Under the pieces are notes generated by a model. It was not told where the DNA came from. It searched no databases and was given only the letters and a program-made list of their open reading frames with translations. DNA of 64,000 bases from Pseudomonas syringae KCTC 12500 (GTDB taxonomy: Bacteria > Pseudomonadota > Gammaproteobacteria > Pseudomonadales > Pseudomonadaceae). The position numbers were made by a program, and so were the translations under genes. The DNA lies in NCBI RefSeq assembly GCF_000507185.2, contig NZ_AYTM02000002.1:395501-459500 (forward strand), read 5' to 3'. Below, piece after piece: positions 47,957 to 56,176 of the stretch. Every line of letters starts with the position of its first letter. Positions within the stretch are counted from its first letter, which is position 1.

Positions 47957-48098
47957 GAGGACTCCCTTGCCGCAAAGGCAATTCATAGAGGAGTTTTATT
48001 CTCACATCATCGTGCGTAGGAAGTTTCCAAGTAGGGTGCGGGAGTAATCCGTAACTTTCAGCACTAAAAGATATAACAACGTACTGGGCAGGCAGGCA

Positions 48099-48127
48099 TA
48101 AAAAAGCCCCTTTTACAGGGGCTTTTT
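48099..48127. terminator. Terminator after flgBCDE
   Basis: A 10-bp stem AAAAAGCCCC/GGGGCTTTTT (48101-48110 and 48118-48127) with a 7-nt loop, working in both directions. It lies 24 nt past the flgE stop and separates it from flgE2. Confidence 0.92.
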
Positions 48128-48150
48128 CAATACAGTTCAAACAACGTTTG

Positions 48151-49479
48151 TTACGTCATCTGAATAGTGGTCTGCATGATGGTGCTTTGTGTGGAAATGG
48201 TCTTGGCGTTAGCCTGATAGTTGCTCTGCGCCTTGATCAGGTTAACCAGCTCCATGGTCAGGTCGACGTTGGATTCTTCCAGCGCCTGACCAGTGATGTA
48301 ACCCAATGTACCCGACTGTGGAGCGCCGCTCACCGGTACGCCGGAAGCGAACGTTTCACGCCAGTTGGTGCCGCCGGCCTGCGCCAGGCCCTGCACGTTG
48401 GCAAAGCTGGTCAGCGAAGTCTGGCCGATGACCTGCGACTTGCCGTTGGTGTAGGTGGCGAACAGGTTGCCGCTCGAGTCGACGTTCATGCCGCTCAACT
48501 GGCCAGTGGCGTAACCGTTCTGATCCTGCTTGAGCAGGCCCGATACCGAAGCGGTCTGGGTAGTGGACGACATGTCCAGCTTGATCGAAGCTGCGCCAGC
48601 AGCGCCGTTGGCTGCCCAAGTGGCCGTCGTGCCAGTACCGACCTGCACGCCAGGTACCCAGTTGTTCACGGCAAACGTACCGTCAGCATTGAACTTGATG
48701 TTGGCGCTGTCAGTAGGAACAGCGGCGCCGGCGGTGGTCACCAGGTTGCCCGAGGAATCGAATGTCAGGTCATTCTTGTCCGGCGCGGTAGACGTCGGAT
48801 CGGAAATGCTGCGCCCGTCCATCAGGGAATACATCGACCAGGTATTGGTGCCGGTCTTGACGAAATACTGATCCAGGGTGTGAGCATTACCCTGAGTGTC
48901 GTAAGTCGGGGTGCTGTACTTGTTGTTGTAACTCTTGGTGTCGGTCGCATCGAACGTCGCAACGGTCGGTAATGGCGTCGTCGAGTTCAAGTTGGCGGAG
49001 TTGGTGATCGTGCTCGTCGCCTTGGGGTCCAGGTTGGACGCGTTCACACGCAGATCGCTGAGCGCGCCGGTCACGACAGAGCCATTGGCGTCAACGTTGT
49101 AACCCTGCAGCTTCATGTTGCTGCTATTGACGACGTAGCCTTCCTTGTCGGTGTGGAATGCACCGGCACGGGTGTACAGCTTCTCGCCGTTATTGCTCAT
49201 CATGAAGAAACCGTCGCCATTGATGGCAAGGTCCAGACTGTTAGCTGTTCCGGTAGTCAGGCTGCCCTGGGAGAACTGCTGGGAAACCGCAGCGGTCCTC
49301 ACGCCACTGCCGACGCTGGTATTGCCGGAAGTACCACGAATCGACTGAGCGTATTGATCAGCGAACTCGGCACGTGACGATTTGAAACCGGTTGTCGCGA
49401 CGTTGGCAATGTTGTTGCCGGTAACGTCGAGACTTTTGTTTGCAGCATAGAGCCCACTAAGGCCGATATTGAAAGACAT
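48151..49479 (-). CDS. flgE: Flagellar hook protein FlgE
   Basis: 442 residues. MSFNIGLSGLYAANKSLDV and NNIANVATTGFKSSRAEFAD open the protein; a single D2 domain with LDQYFVKTGTNTWSMYSLMD lies near 205-300; it closes with LTMELVNLIKAQSNYQANAK. It builds the hook and is length-controlled by FliK. It is the last gene of flgBCDE and follows flgD by 25 nt. Confidence 0.96.
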   Translation of the reverse strand: MSFNIGLSGLYAANKSLDVTGNNIANVATTGFKSSRAEFADQYAQSIRGTSGNTSVGSGVRTAAVSQQFSQGSLTTGTANSLDLAINGDGFFMMSNNGEKLYTRAGAFHTDKEGYVVNSSNMKLQGYNVDANGSVVTGALSDLRVNASNLDPKATSTITNSANLNSTTPLPTVATFDATDTKSYNNKYSTPTYDTQGNAHTLDQYFVKTGTNTWSMYSLMDGRSISDPTSTAPDKNDLTFDSSGNLVTTAGAAVPTDSANIKFNADGTFAVNNWVPGVQVGTGTTATWAANGAAGAASIKLDMSSTTQTASVSGLLKQDQNGYATGQLSGMNVDSSGNLFATYTNGKSQVIGQTSLTSFANVQGLAQAGGTNWRETFASGVPVSGAPQSGTLGYITGQALEESNVDLTMELVNLIKAQSNYQANAKTISTQSTIMQTTIQMT

Positions 49480-49504
49480 GTTTCACTCCTGCGCCGTAGC
49501 GGCT

Positions 49505-50194
49505 CTACAATCCGATAGTTTGAACTTTGGACAGGGCAACACTGCCGCTGGCCAGGTTGAGCGTTGTTTCTGCGCCATTGACACCCATCGTGACACTGTT
49601 GACCGTGGCGGGCAGGTAAGTTGAAAGCTGTGTGTTCTTGCCTTCGACCGAGCCTTCAGCTTTGAAGGTATAAGTTCCCGATGGCAACTGAGTACCGCTT
49701 GAGTCCGTACCGTCCCAGGCAAAGCTGGTGGTACCGGCTTTTTGCGTGCCCAGGTCAACACTGTCTACCAGATTCGATTGCGAGTCGTACACCTTGACGG
49801 TCGTTAGCGAGCTTTCGCTCGGCACTACGATCGACCCGGTCAGGCCTTTGGTCGTATCGACCGAGGTACTGCTCGCATCGATGATTACCGAGCGTCCGAC
49901 CAGTGACGAGGCCTGCAAGGCCTGCGACGACTTGTAGCTGCTGGCGATCGTGTCAACGGTCGAGGTCAGATTCTGCATGCTTTCAAGGCTGCTGAACTGC
50001 GCCAGTTGCGCAACGAACTGCGTGTTGTCCTGCGGATCCAGAGGGTTCTGGTTCTTCATCTGCGTCACGAGCAACTGCAGAAAAGAGTCCTTGCCCAGCG
50101 TGCCGGTAGAATTCGTCGCGGTCGGCGTCGGATTCTGCAGCGTATTCAAAAATGTCGATGAAACGCTGTTTGCTGTGGTGCTATCAACGGCCAT
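49505..50194 (-). CDS. flgD: Hook-cap protein FlgD
   Basis: 229 residues. LGKDSFLQLLVTQMKNQNPL and DNTQFVAQLAQFSSLESMQN in the N-terminal third are the FlgD signature. The C-terminal part has a FlgD Ig-like/tudor segment with FAWDGTDSSGTQLPSGTYTF. It caps the growing hook and is not kept in the finished flagellum. Confidence 0.96.
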   Translation of the reverse strand: MAVDSTTANSVSSTFLNTLQNPTPTATNSTGTLGKDSFLQLLVTQMKNQNPLDPQDNTQFVAQLAQFSSLESMQNLTSTVDTIASSYKSSQALQASSLVGRSVIIDASSTSVDTTKGLTGSIVVPSESSLTTVKVYDSQSNLVDSVDLGTQKAGTTSFAWDGTDSSGTQLPSGTYTFKAEGSVEGKNTQLSTYLPATVNSVTMGVNGAETTLNLASGSVALSKVQTIGL

Positions 50195-50209
50195 AACGTT
50201 CGCCTTCTA

Positions 50210-50650
50210 TCACTGACCGAGGGTCAGAACCTTCTGCATCATGGATTTAGCGGTGTTCATGATTTCTGCGTTGGTCTGGAAAGACCGGCTGGCAGAAATC
50301 ATGTCGGCCATTTCTTCCACGACATTGACGTTGGGGTAATAGACATACCCGTCCTTGTCAGCGGAAGGATGATTGGGCTCGTAACGTGCTTCCAGGTTCG
50401 AGCTGTCTTCGATGATGCCGTTGACCTGAACGCCCTGCCCGGCTTCGCCCTGGTCCTGAAACAAAGAACCACCAGTCGACTGCTGACCCTGCATCACGGT
50501 GGCGAACACCGGGTGACGGGCACGATAGGTCTGGTCCATGCTCGAAGACACGGTCTCGGCGTTGGCGATGTTACTGGCCGTGGTGTTCAGACGCGTGGTC
50601 TGGGCACTCATGGCGCTACCGGCAATGTTGAACACATTGGCTAGTGACAT
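50210..50650 (-). CDS. flgC: Proximal rod protein FlgC
   Basis: 146 residues. MSLANVFNIAGSAMSAQTTR, TTASNIANAETVSS and C-terminal EEMADMISASRSFQTNAEIM are typical. It lies 3 nt after flgB and 15 nt before flgD. Confidence 0.96.
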   Translation of the reverse strand: MSLANVFNIAGSAMSAQTTRLNTTASNIANAETVSSSMDQTYRARHPVFATVMQGQQSTGGSLFQDQGEAGQGVQVNGIIEDSSNLEARYEPNHPSADKDGYVYYPNVNVVEEMADMISASRSFQTNAEIMNTAKSMMQKVLTLGQ

Positions 50651-50653
50651 GAA

Positions 50654-51061
50654 TTATTCTCCGCGAAGGGCTGCAACCAGCCCCTTGAACTTGCTGTTGA
50701 GCAATGTGAAGCTGGCCTGGAAGCCCATGGCGTTCTCGGTGTAGCTGGCCTGCTCGACCTGGGAATCAACGGTGTTCTGGTCCAGCGAAGGCTGCGACGG
50801 CGTGCGATACATCAGCGTCCCGTCGTCATTGCCCATGCCCTCGGCTTCGATATGGCGGCTGTTGGTCTTGTTCAGCGCGAAGTGACCGTTCTGGGCCTTG
50901 TCGGTTTCGGCAGCCAGCACCGAAGAAAACTCCAGATCACGAGCCTTGAAGTTCGGGGTGTCGGCGTTGGAAATGTTGTTGGCCAACACCTCTGCCCGCT
51001 GAGCCCGGAAGTTGAGGGCCTTTTCATGTATGCCTAGCGCTTTATCGAAGCTGATGCTCAT
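50654..51061 (-). CDS. flgB: Proximal rod protein FlgB
   Basis: 135 residues. MSISFDKALGIHEKALNFRA, LANNISNADTPNFKARDLEF and a C-terminal ALRGE-type end match FlgB. It is the first gene of flgBCDE, with a consensus sigma-54 element 48 nt upstream. Confidence 0.96.
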   Translation of the reverse strand: MSISFDKALGIHEKALNFRAQRAEVLANNISNADTPNFKARDLEFSSVLAAETDKAQNGHFALNKTNSRHIEAEGMGNDDGTLMYRTPSQPSLDQNTVDSQVEQASYTENAMGFQASFTLLNSKFKGLVAALRGE

Positions 51062-51108
51062 TTCGGGAAACCTTTGCCGGTTGACCTGATTCTGTTGTTA
51101 CTGACAAA

Positions 51109-51123
51109 GCAATCGGCGTGCCA
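51109..51123 (-). promoter_or_regulatory. Sigma-54 promoter of flgB
   Basis: The minus strand reads TGGCACGCCGATTGC, a full match to the -24 box TGGCAC and -12 box TTGC with correct spacing. It is the best such element in the window. Confidence 0.93.
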
Positions 51124-51219
51124 TGTTGTAAAAGCCAATGTTTGCAGGGCCCGCAGGCGGCGGCGAGGCGGCAATGCCAGAAAAGCGGCAAGGCATTTCC
51201 GCTGTGGAGGGGTAAAGCG

Positions 51220-51234
51220 GCAAGGTGGGTGCCG
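51220..51234 (-). promoter_or_regulatory. Second sigma-54-like element upstream of flgB
   Basis: The minus strand reads CGGCACCCACCTTGC, one mismatch from consensus with correct spacing, 111 nt upstream of the first element. The 278-nt gap 51062-51339 holds these two elements and a terminator, but no gene. It could be a second start, a binding-only site or chance. Confidence 0.4.
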
Positions 51235-51305
51235 TTTTTTTGCCAGTACCGGATTGCCGCCTGGCAATGGCGGCCATTCATCATTGCCTCAATCAGACAC
51301 CCAAT

Positions 51306-51330
51306 AAAAAAGAGACCCGAAGGTCCCTTT
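51306..51330 (-). terminator. Terminator after the cynS-DUF1348 operon
   Basis: The minus-strand RNA folds as GGGACC-UUCG-GGUCUC (51312-51327, one G-U pair) followed by UUUUUU. The UUCG tetraloop is very stable. The stop of the DUF1348 gene is 13 nt away. Confidence 0.88.
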
Positions 51331-51339
51331 GACGATTGA

Positions 51340-51813
51340 TCAGAGACCCAGCTCACTCAACCCCGGGTGATCATCCGGTCGGCGCCCCAATGGCCAATGG
51401 TATTTGCGCTCGGACTCGGCGATCGGCAAATCGTTGATGCAGGCAAAGCGCCGTTGCATGAGGCCGTTTGCAGCGAACTCCCAGTTTTCATTGCCATACG
51501 AACGGAACCAGTTGCCGGAGTCGTCATGCCATTCGTACGCATAGCGCACGGCGATGCGGTTATCCGTGAATGCCCAGAGTTCCTTGATCAGCCGGTAGTC
51601 CAGTTCCTTGCGCCACTTGCGTTCCAGAAAGGCCTGAGCCTCTGCGCGACCATTGACGAACTCGCTGCGGTTACGCCAATAGGTGTCTTCGGTGTAGGCC
51701 AGCGCGACTTTCGCCGCATCGCGCGAATTCCAGCCATCCTCGGCGCCACGGACTTTCTGGACTGCAGTCTCCAGGGTGAAGGGTGGCAATGGCGGCCTTG
51801 CTTTATCACTCAT
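51340..51813 (-). CDS. DUF1348 / NTF2-like (SnoaL-fold) protein
   Basis: 157 residues from the ATG at 51813; the frame is open further up into cynS, but the start just after cynS fits. Motifs include [40 protein letters not shown] and [20 protein letters not shown], typical of the DUF1348 family, a cone-like NTF2 fold of unknown substrate. It lies 10 nt after cynS and is surely co-transcribed, which suggests a link to cyanate or small nitrogenous compound handling, but no reaction can be assigned. Confidence 0.85.
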   Translation of the reverse strand: MSDKARPPLPPFTLETAVQKVRGAEDGWNSRDAAKVALAYTEDTYWRNRSEFVNGRAEAQAFLERKWRKELDYRLIKELWAFTDNRIAVRYAYEWHDDSGNWFRSYGNENWEFAANGLMQRRFACINDLPIAESERKYHWPLGRRPDDHPGLSELGL

Positions 51814-51823
51814 CTCGGCGTCC

Positions 51824-52291
51824 TCAGAACGGTTTGTAGGGCAGGAATTTTCCATCGAGGGTGATCACGGCTCGCTCGCCCCCTTCCGGATCATCGACTT
51901 TCTTGATGTCGAGCTTGAAGTTGATTGCGCTGATGATGCCGTCGCCGAACTGCTCATGCACCAATGCTTTCAGCGTTGTGCCGTAGACCTGAACCATTTC
52001 ATGGAAGCGGTAGATGGTCGGGTCGTTTGAGACGTCTTCGACATTGCCGCGCAACGGGATGGTTTGCAGTTCGGCGACCGCGTCCCGGTCCAGCCCGAGA
52101 CGCTCGGCGACCACCTCGGCCACCGCTTCCGGCAAAGGGTGCTGACCGAGCAAGGCAGCGGTGACATACACCACGCTCAACCCCGTACCTTCTGCGAGCC
52201 CCGCCCAGGTCAGGTTCTTTGCAGTCTTGGCCTGCAGCACACGTTCAGTCAGATGCTGGCGCGGCGCTCTGGAAATATTGCTGTGCGGCAT
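51824..52291 (-). CDS. cynS: Cyanate hydratase (cyanase) CynS
   Basis: 155 residues, one short of the E. coli enzyme. The catalytic Arg95 and Glu98 (in [12 protein letters not shown]) and Ser121 (in [12 protein letters not shown]) are all present. It converts cyanate and bicarbonate to ammonia and carbon dioxide as a decamer in the cytoplasm. No carbonic anhydrase gene (cynT) or cyanate transporter is beside it. The divergent LysR gene is its probable activator. Confidence 0.97.
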   Translation of the reverse strand: MPHSNISRAPRQHLTERVLQAKTAKNLTWAGLAEGTGLSVVYVTAALLGQHPLPEAVAEVVAERLGLDRDAVAELQTIPLRGNVEDVSNDPTIYRFHEMVQVYGTTLKALVHEQFGDGIISAINFKLDIKKVDDPEGGERAVITLDGKFLPYKPF

Positions 52292-52338
52292 AGGTAACCC
52301 TCCGGAATGAATTCACGTCAATCACAGCATCGGCAACT

Positions 52339-52397
52339 ATCACCATAAGATCCAAGACTGATTTATGATCATCGCCATAACCCTGACTTATGGTGAT
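52339..52397. promoter_or_regulatory. Operator of the cynS-cynR divergent promoter region
   Basis: A perfect 11-bp inverted repeat ATCACCATAAG (52339-52349) and CTTATGGTGAT (52387-52397) flanks a related half-site ATCGCCATAA (52371-52380). A LysR tetramer that covers a strong and a weaker site would fit this pattern. The right arm ends 3 nt before the proposed GTG start of cynR. Confidence 0.7.
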
Positions 52398-52400
52398 GCT

Positions 52401-53279
52401 GTGCTGTTACGCCATATACGTTATTTGCTGGCAGTCGCCGACCATAGCAATTTCACCCGGGCAGCCGAGGCCCTGCATGTCTCGCAACCGGCGTTGTCGC
52501 AGCAGATCAGGCAGCTGGAAAGCAGTCTGGGTGTGCAACTGTTCGACCGCACCCGCCGCAGTGTCGTGCCGACCGATGCCGGCCGGGTGTATCTGGACCA
52601 CGCGCGTCGCTGCCTGCTTGAGCTGGAGGCCGGGAAGCGTGCGCTCGACGATGTCAGCGATCTGTCACGCGGACAATTGCGCCTCGGCGTCACGCCCACC
52701 TTCAGTGAATACCTGATAGCACCACTGATCGACCGCTTCAGCGCGCTGTATCCCGGAGTGGCAATTATCCTCACAGAGCTGCCTCTGGAGCAGATTACCG
52801 AGGCATTGATCAGTGACGCGCTTGATCTGGCCATCGGTTTTGCCGGCAGTCATGCTGTCGAGATAGACAGCCAGGCTCTGTTCGATGAACAACTGTGCCT
52901 GGTCATGGCCAAGCCTGGCCCCGAAAAGCAGGCCGCTTTGACACTTGAGGACCTACAAGCGCTTCGCTTTGCCTTGCTCGCCCCCGGATTCGCCACTCGC
53001 CAGTTGCTGGATGCTTGGTGCCAGATGCAAAACTTCAAGCCGACAGTCGGCCTTGAGGCGAACTCGATTGCCATTTTGCTCAAGGTCGTCGCCCAGGGCC
53101 GCATGGCGACCATTCTTCCCGATGCCATCGTTCGCGAGCAGCCTGGATTGCGCGAAGTTCAGACAATCCCTGCCCTGCCTGGGCGGACGGTTGCGCTGCT
53201 GCGACGTAAAAACGGCTACCAGAGCGCCGCTGCCAACGCTTTTGCAAAACTGGTGAGCGGCAGCAGTACGCAAACATGA
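52401..53279 (+). CDS. cynR: LysR-type regulator CynR
   Basis: 292 residues from the GTG at 52401, preferred because CynR proteins begin at LLRHIRYLLAVADHSNFTRA and because an upstream ATG (52365) would put the operator inside the gene. The N-terminal helix-turn-helix has AAEALHVSQPALSQQIRQLE. The C-terminal effector domain has LRLGVTPTFSEYLIAPLIDR. It probably senses cyanate and activates cynS while repressing itself. Confidence 0.9.
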   Translation: MLLRHIRYLLAVADHSNFTRAAEALHVSQPALSQQIRQLESSLGVQLFDRTRRSVVPTDAGRVYLDHARRCLLELEAGKRALDDVSDLSRGQLRLGVTPTFSEYLIAPLIDRFSALYPGVAIILTELPLEQITEALISDALDLAIGFAGSHAVEIDSQALFDEQLCLVMAKPGPEKQAALTLEDLQALRFALLAPGFATRQLLDAWCQMQNFKPTVGLEANSIAILLKVVAQGRMATILPDAIVREQPGLREVQTIPALPGRTVALLRRKNGYQSAAANAFAKLVSGSSTQT

Positions 53280-53320
53280 AACCGATGGGCAGACGATCAG
53301 AGCTGTTTTCGGCCGCGCAC

Positions 53321-53349
53321 AAAAAAAGAGACCCGAAGGTCTCTTTTTT
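53321..53349. terminator. Bidirectional terminator between cynR and cheR
   Basis: Perfect stem GAGACC-CGAA-GGTCTC (53328-53343) flanked by seven A and six T residues, so it acts on both convergent genes. Its first 20 nt are identical to those of the terminator at 51306. Confidence 0.93.
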
Positions 53350-53372
53350 CATGACAGGCAACTGACAGATCG

Positions 53373-54200
53373 TCACTTGGCCTTGTAGATGATCCCGGGG
53401 CTGCACTGAACCATCTGGTAGTGATCCGGCAAACCGTTGAGTGCTTCGGAAGCCCCCAGAAACAGGTAGCCGCCTGGCTTGAGCGTGCCGTGGATACGCA
53501 GCAGGATGTCTTTCTTCACTTCGGCCGAGAAGTAGATCAATACGTTACGGCAGAAAACGATGTCGAACTTGCCAAGCGCCGAGTAGCTGTCGAGCAGGTT
53601 GAACGAGCGGAACTCCACGCGACTCTTGATCGGCGCCTTGACCACCCAGCGGCCCGGGCTTTTTACATCAAAAAAGCGCTGCAGACGATCCGGCGACAGG
53701 CCGCGGCCAATGGCCAGACTGTCGTATTCGCCGGTCTTGCAGTTATTGAGCATCAAGCCCGACAGATCGGTTGCGACGATCTGTACGCCCGATTTGAGCT
53801 GACCCTGATTGGCACGCTCGAACTCATCGATGGACATCGACAGCGAATACGGTTCCTGACCCGACGAACAGGCGGCCGACCAGATGCGCAGTCGCTGACC
53901 AGGGCTTGCCTTGATCTGCTCGGGCAACACCTTGTTCTTCAGCACTTCGAATGGATAAGTATCGCGAAACCACAGGGTTTCGTTGGTGGTCATCGCATCG
54001 ACTACCTGCTCGCGCAAACCACTGCGCGGCTGGGTCTGAATGCGCTGGACCAACTCGCCAAGCGACTTGATGCTTTGCTGCTCCATCAATTTGTTGAGGC
54101 GGCTGGACACCAGGTACTGCTTGTTTTCCCCAAGCAGGATGCCACAGGCTTTTTCCAGAAATACCCGGAACTGATCAAAATCCAAATTACCTGTAGACAA
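53373..54200 (-). CDS. cheR: Chemotaxis protein methyltransferase CheR
   Basis: 275 residues from a TTG at 54200, chosen because GAGAGGCGG lies just upstream and STGNLDFDQFRVFLEKACGI matches the family N-terminus. The S-adenosylmethionine domain has RIWSAACSSGQEPYSLSMSI and FDIVFCRNVLIYF. It methylates glutamates of chemoreceptors. It lies 51 nt after cheV and shares its transcription unit. Confidence 0.93.
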   Translation of the reverse strand: MSTGNLDFDQFRVFLEKACGILLGENKQYLVSSRLNKLMEQQSIKSLGELVQRIQTQPRSGLREQVVDAMTTNETLWFRDTYPFEVLKNKVLPEQIKASPGQRLRIWSAACSSGQEPYSLSMSIDEFERANQGQLKSGVQIVATDLSGLMLNNCKTGEYDSLAIGRGLSPDRLQRFFDVKSPGRWVVKAPIKSRVEFRSFNLLDSYSALGKFDIVFCRNVLIYFSAEVKKDILLRIHGTLKPGGYLFLGASEALNGLPDHYQMVQCSPGIIYKAK

Positions 54201-54251
54201 AGTGCCGCCTCTCAAATCATGTGAATCACCGGGGACGACGCCCCCGGCTGG

Positions 54252-55178
54252 TTATTCTGCTGCCTTGATCCGCGCAACGACCCTGGCCGCCAGATCATCA
54301 GGCCTGAATTTCGCGAGAAAATCATCCGCGCCAACTTTCTTGACCATCGCCTGGTTGAATACCCCTGACAGCGAGGTATGCAAAGTGATGTGCATCTTCT
54401 GCATGCGTGGATCATTGCGTATTGCTGCGGTAAGGGTATAGCCATCCATCTCCGGCATTTCAATGTCGGAGATCATCATCAGGAACTCTTCTTCAGGTTT
54501 TTTGCCTTCTGCGACCATCTTGAGCAGGTAATCCAGCGCTTGACGACCATCGTTGAGCGCTACGACTTCCACCCCGACGGTTTCCAGGCAGCGGCTCACC
54601 TGCTTACGGGCCACCGACGAGTCGTCGACCGTCAGCACGCGCAGGGAGACAGCCTTGTGCTGAACCTCGGCATCAATGACACCGACCGAGATCTCTTCGG
54701 ACACTGGCGCCACTTCGGCGAGAATTTTCTCGACGTCGATGATTTCCACCAGCTGGTTATCAACCCGGGTAACGGCGGTCAGGTAATGATCGCGCCCGGT
54801 GCCCTTGGGTGGTGGATGAATCTCTTCCCAGTTCATGTTGACGATGCGTTCGACAGAATGCACCAGAAAGCCCTGAACCTTGGTGTTGTACTCGGTAATG
54901 ATGACGAAGGAATTAACCAGCGAAATCATGCCTGTGGAACCTGTCGCCATTGCCAGATCCATGATCGGGATCGTGCCGCCACGAATATTGGCCACGCCCC
55001 GAACGATCTTGCTCGATTTGGGCATGATGGTGAGTTTCGGGCATTGCAGTACTTCTTTTACCTTGAAGACGTTGATCCCATAGAGCTGCTTGCCGTCGAG
55101 ACGGAACAAGAGCAGCTCCAGGCGATTCTGACCCACCAGCTGAGTTCGCTGGTTTACCGAATCCATTACACCTGCCAT
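54252..55178 (-). CDS. cheV: Chemotaxis coupling protein CheV (CheW-receiver fusion)
   Basis: 308 residues from the ATG at 55178 (MAGVMDSVNQRTQLVGQNRL), with AAGGGGG upstream. The CheW domain (about 15-165) has YGINVFKVKEVLQCPKLTIM. The receiver (about 180-305) has VDDSSVARKQVSRCLETVGV and phosphoacceptor Asp in MMISDIEMPEMDG. It couples receptors to CheA and may act in adaptation. It is divergent from flgA with only 77 nt between starts. Confidence 0.94.
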   Translation of the reverse strand: MAGVMDSVNQRTQLVGQNRLELLLFRLDGKQLYGINVFKVKEVLQCPKLTIMPKSSKIVRGVANIRGGTIPIMDLAMATGSTGMISLVNSFVIITEYNTKVQGFLVHSVERIVNMNWEEIHPPPKGTGRDHYLTAVTRVDNQLVEIIDVEKILAEVAPVSEEISVGVIDAEVQHKAVSLRVLTVDDSSVARKQVSRCLETVGVEVVALNDGRQALDYLLKMVAEGKKPEEEFLMMISDIEMPEMDGYTLTAAIRNDPRMQKMHITLHTSLSGVFNQAMVKKVGADDFLAKFRPDDLAARVVARIKAAE

Positions 55179-55227
55179 GCCGAACCCCCTTACAAAATGA
55201 CCGCCGCCCAGACACCAGATCAACAAG

Positions 55228-55242
55228 CGGCACGGGCTTTGC
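55228..55242 (+). promoter_or_regulatory. Sigma-54-like element close to flgA
   Basis: The plus strand reads CGGCACGGGCTTTGC, one mismatch from consensus with correct spacing. The -12 GC ends 13 nt before the flgA ATG, so a transcript begun here would have almost no leader. Confidence 0.6.
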
Positions 55243-55255
55243 TATTTATTACTTC

Positions 55256-56014
55256 ATGAACGCAAAGACGACAATTTCTCGACACCTCGCATTAGAAACC
55301 CGCAGGCTTCTGTGCGCAATCGCCCTGCTGTGCCTTTCCAGCACGGTGACCCTCGCTCGTGCCGAGAATTTCACACTGCCTGAGCAGCTTATCGGCGTCA
55401 CCCAAGGGTTTCTTGAGTTCACAGTAGAAGACTATTTGGCAACCAACCAGATTGACGGGCGTCATGAGATACAGGTCAAGCAACTCGACCCGCGTTTAAG
55501 GATGGGTGCCTGCGACAAGGATTTGACAGCCACACTGGAAAGTCCGCGCCCGGTTGGCCGGGTCACCGTGCGGGTGCGCTGCGAAGGTTCTTCACCCTGG
55601 ACGGTGTTTGTACCCGCCCAGGTGCTGCTGTATCGCAACGTCGTGACCGTGATGCGCCCGCTCAAGCGTGACGCGATCGTCACCGAAGAAGACGTTGCGA
55701 TGCGCGAGCGGGATGTCAGCAGCCTGGGTCAGGGTTTCCTGGCATCGCTGGATCAGGCAGTCGGTCAGAAGGTTGTCCGACAAATGGTCATCGACCAGGT
55801 CATCACCCCGGTGGCGCTTGAGCAGCCACAAATGGTTCATAAGGGCGATCAGGTTGTGATCATCGCCCGCAGCGGCTCGCTGGCGGTTCGCATGCCCGGC
55901 GAAGCGATGTCCGATGGAGGCTTCAACGAACAGATACGGGTGAAAAACCTCAATTCCCAGCGGGTGATCAAGGCAAGTGTCACCGGCCCAGGGCAGGTGG
56001 AAGTCGCTATGTAG
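55256..56014 (+). CDS. flgA: Flagellar P-ring assembly chaperone FlgA
   Basis: 252 residues. A signal peptide ends near ARA (residue 36), followed by ENFTLPEQLIGVTQGFLEFT and a C-terminal SAF/ChapFlgA domain with VVIIARSGSLAVRMPGEAMS and INSQR-like VKNLNSQRVIKASVTGPGQV. It acts in the periplasm to assist FlgI ring formation. No ribosome-binding site is visible before the ATG (TTTATTACTTC). Confidence 0.93.
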   Translation: MNAKTTISRHLALETRRLLCAIALLCLSSTVTLARAENFTLPEQLIGVTQGFLEFTVEDYLATNQIDGRHEIQVKQLDPRLRMGACDKDLTATLESPRPVGRVTVRVRCEGSSPWTVFVPAQVLLYRNVVTVMRPLKRDAIVTEEDVAMRERDVSSLGQGFLASLDQAVGQKVVRQMVIDQVITPVALEQPQMVHKGDQVVIIARSGSLAVRMPGEAMSDGGFNEQIRVKNLNSQRVIKASVTGPGQVEVAM

Positions 56015-56111
56015 TGCATTGATGGTGGCGCGAAGGGTGTGTTTTTTTTTAGACTGCGGGGAATGCCCGACGGCAAATGTCGTCTATTGGGAAGCTTTCT
56101 CACAATCAGCC

Positions 56112-56138
56112 TAAAGTTTGATAGGGGTTGGCCGAAAA
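56112..56138 (+). promoter_or_regulatory. Sigma-28 (FliA) promoter of flgMN
   Basis: TAAAGTTT (56112-56119), 11 nt, GCCGAAAA (56131-56138). This matches the FliA consensus TAAAGTTT-N11-GCCGATAA at all but two bases. It lies 38 nt before the flgM ATG, so FliA feeds its own inhibitor. Confidence 0.88.
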
Positions 56139-56176
56139 CAAGGCAAGCGTCCAAACACCCAGAGGTTTTTTCAATC

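Noticed and set aside
48014..48028. Possible sigma-54 element upstream of flgE2 on the minus strand
   Set aside because: GG and GC are separated by 11 nt, and RpoN needs 10; the other bases do not match either.
56039..56176. 46-codon upstream extension of flgM
   Set aside because: It covers the sigma-28 promoter, and FlgM proteins start at MVIDFSRLN.
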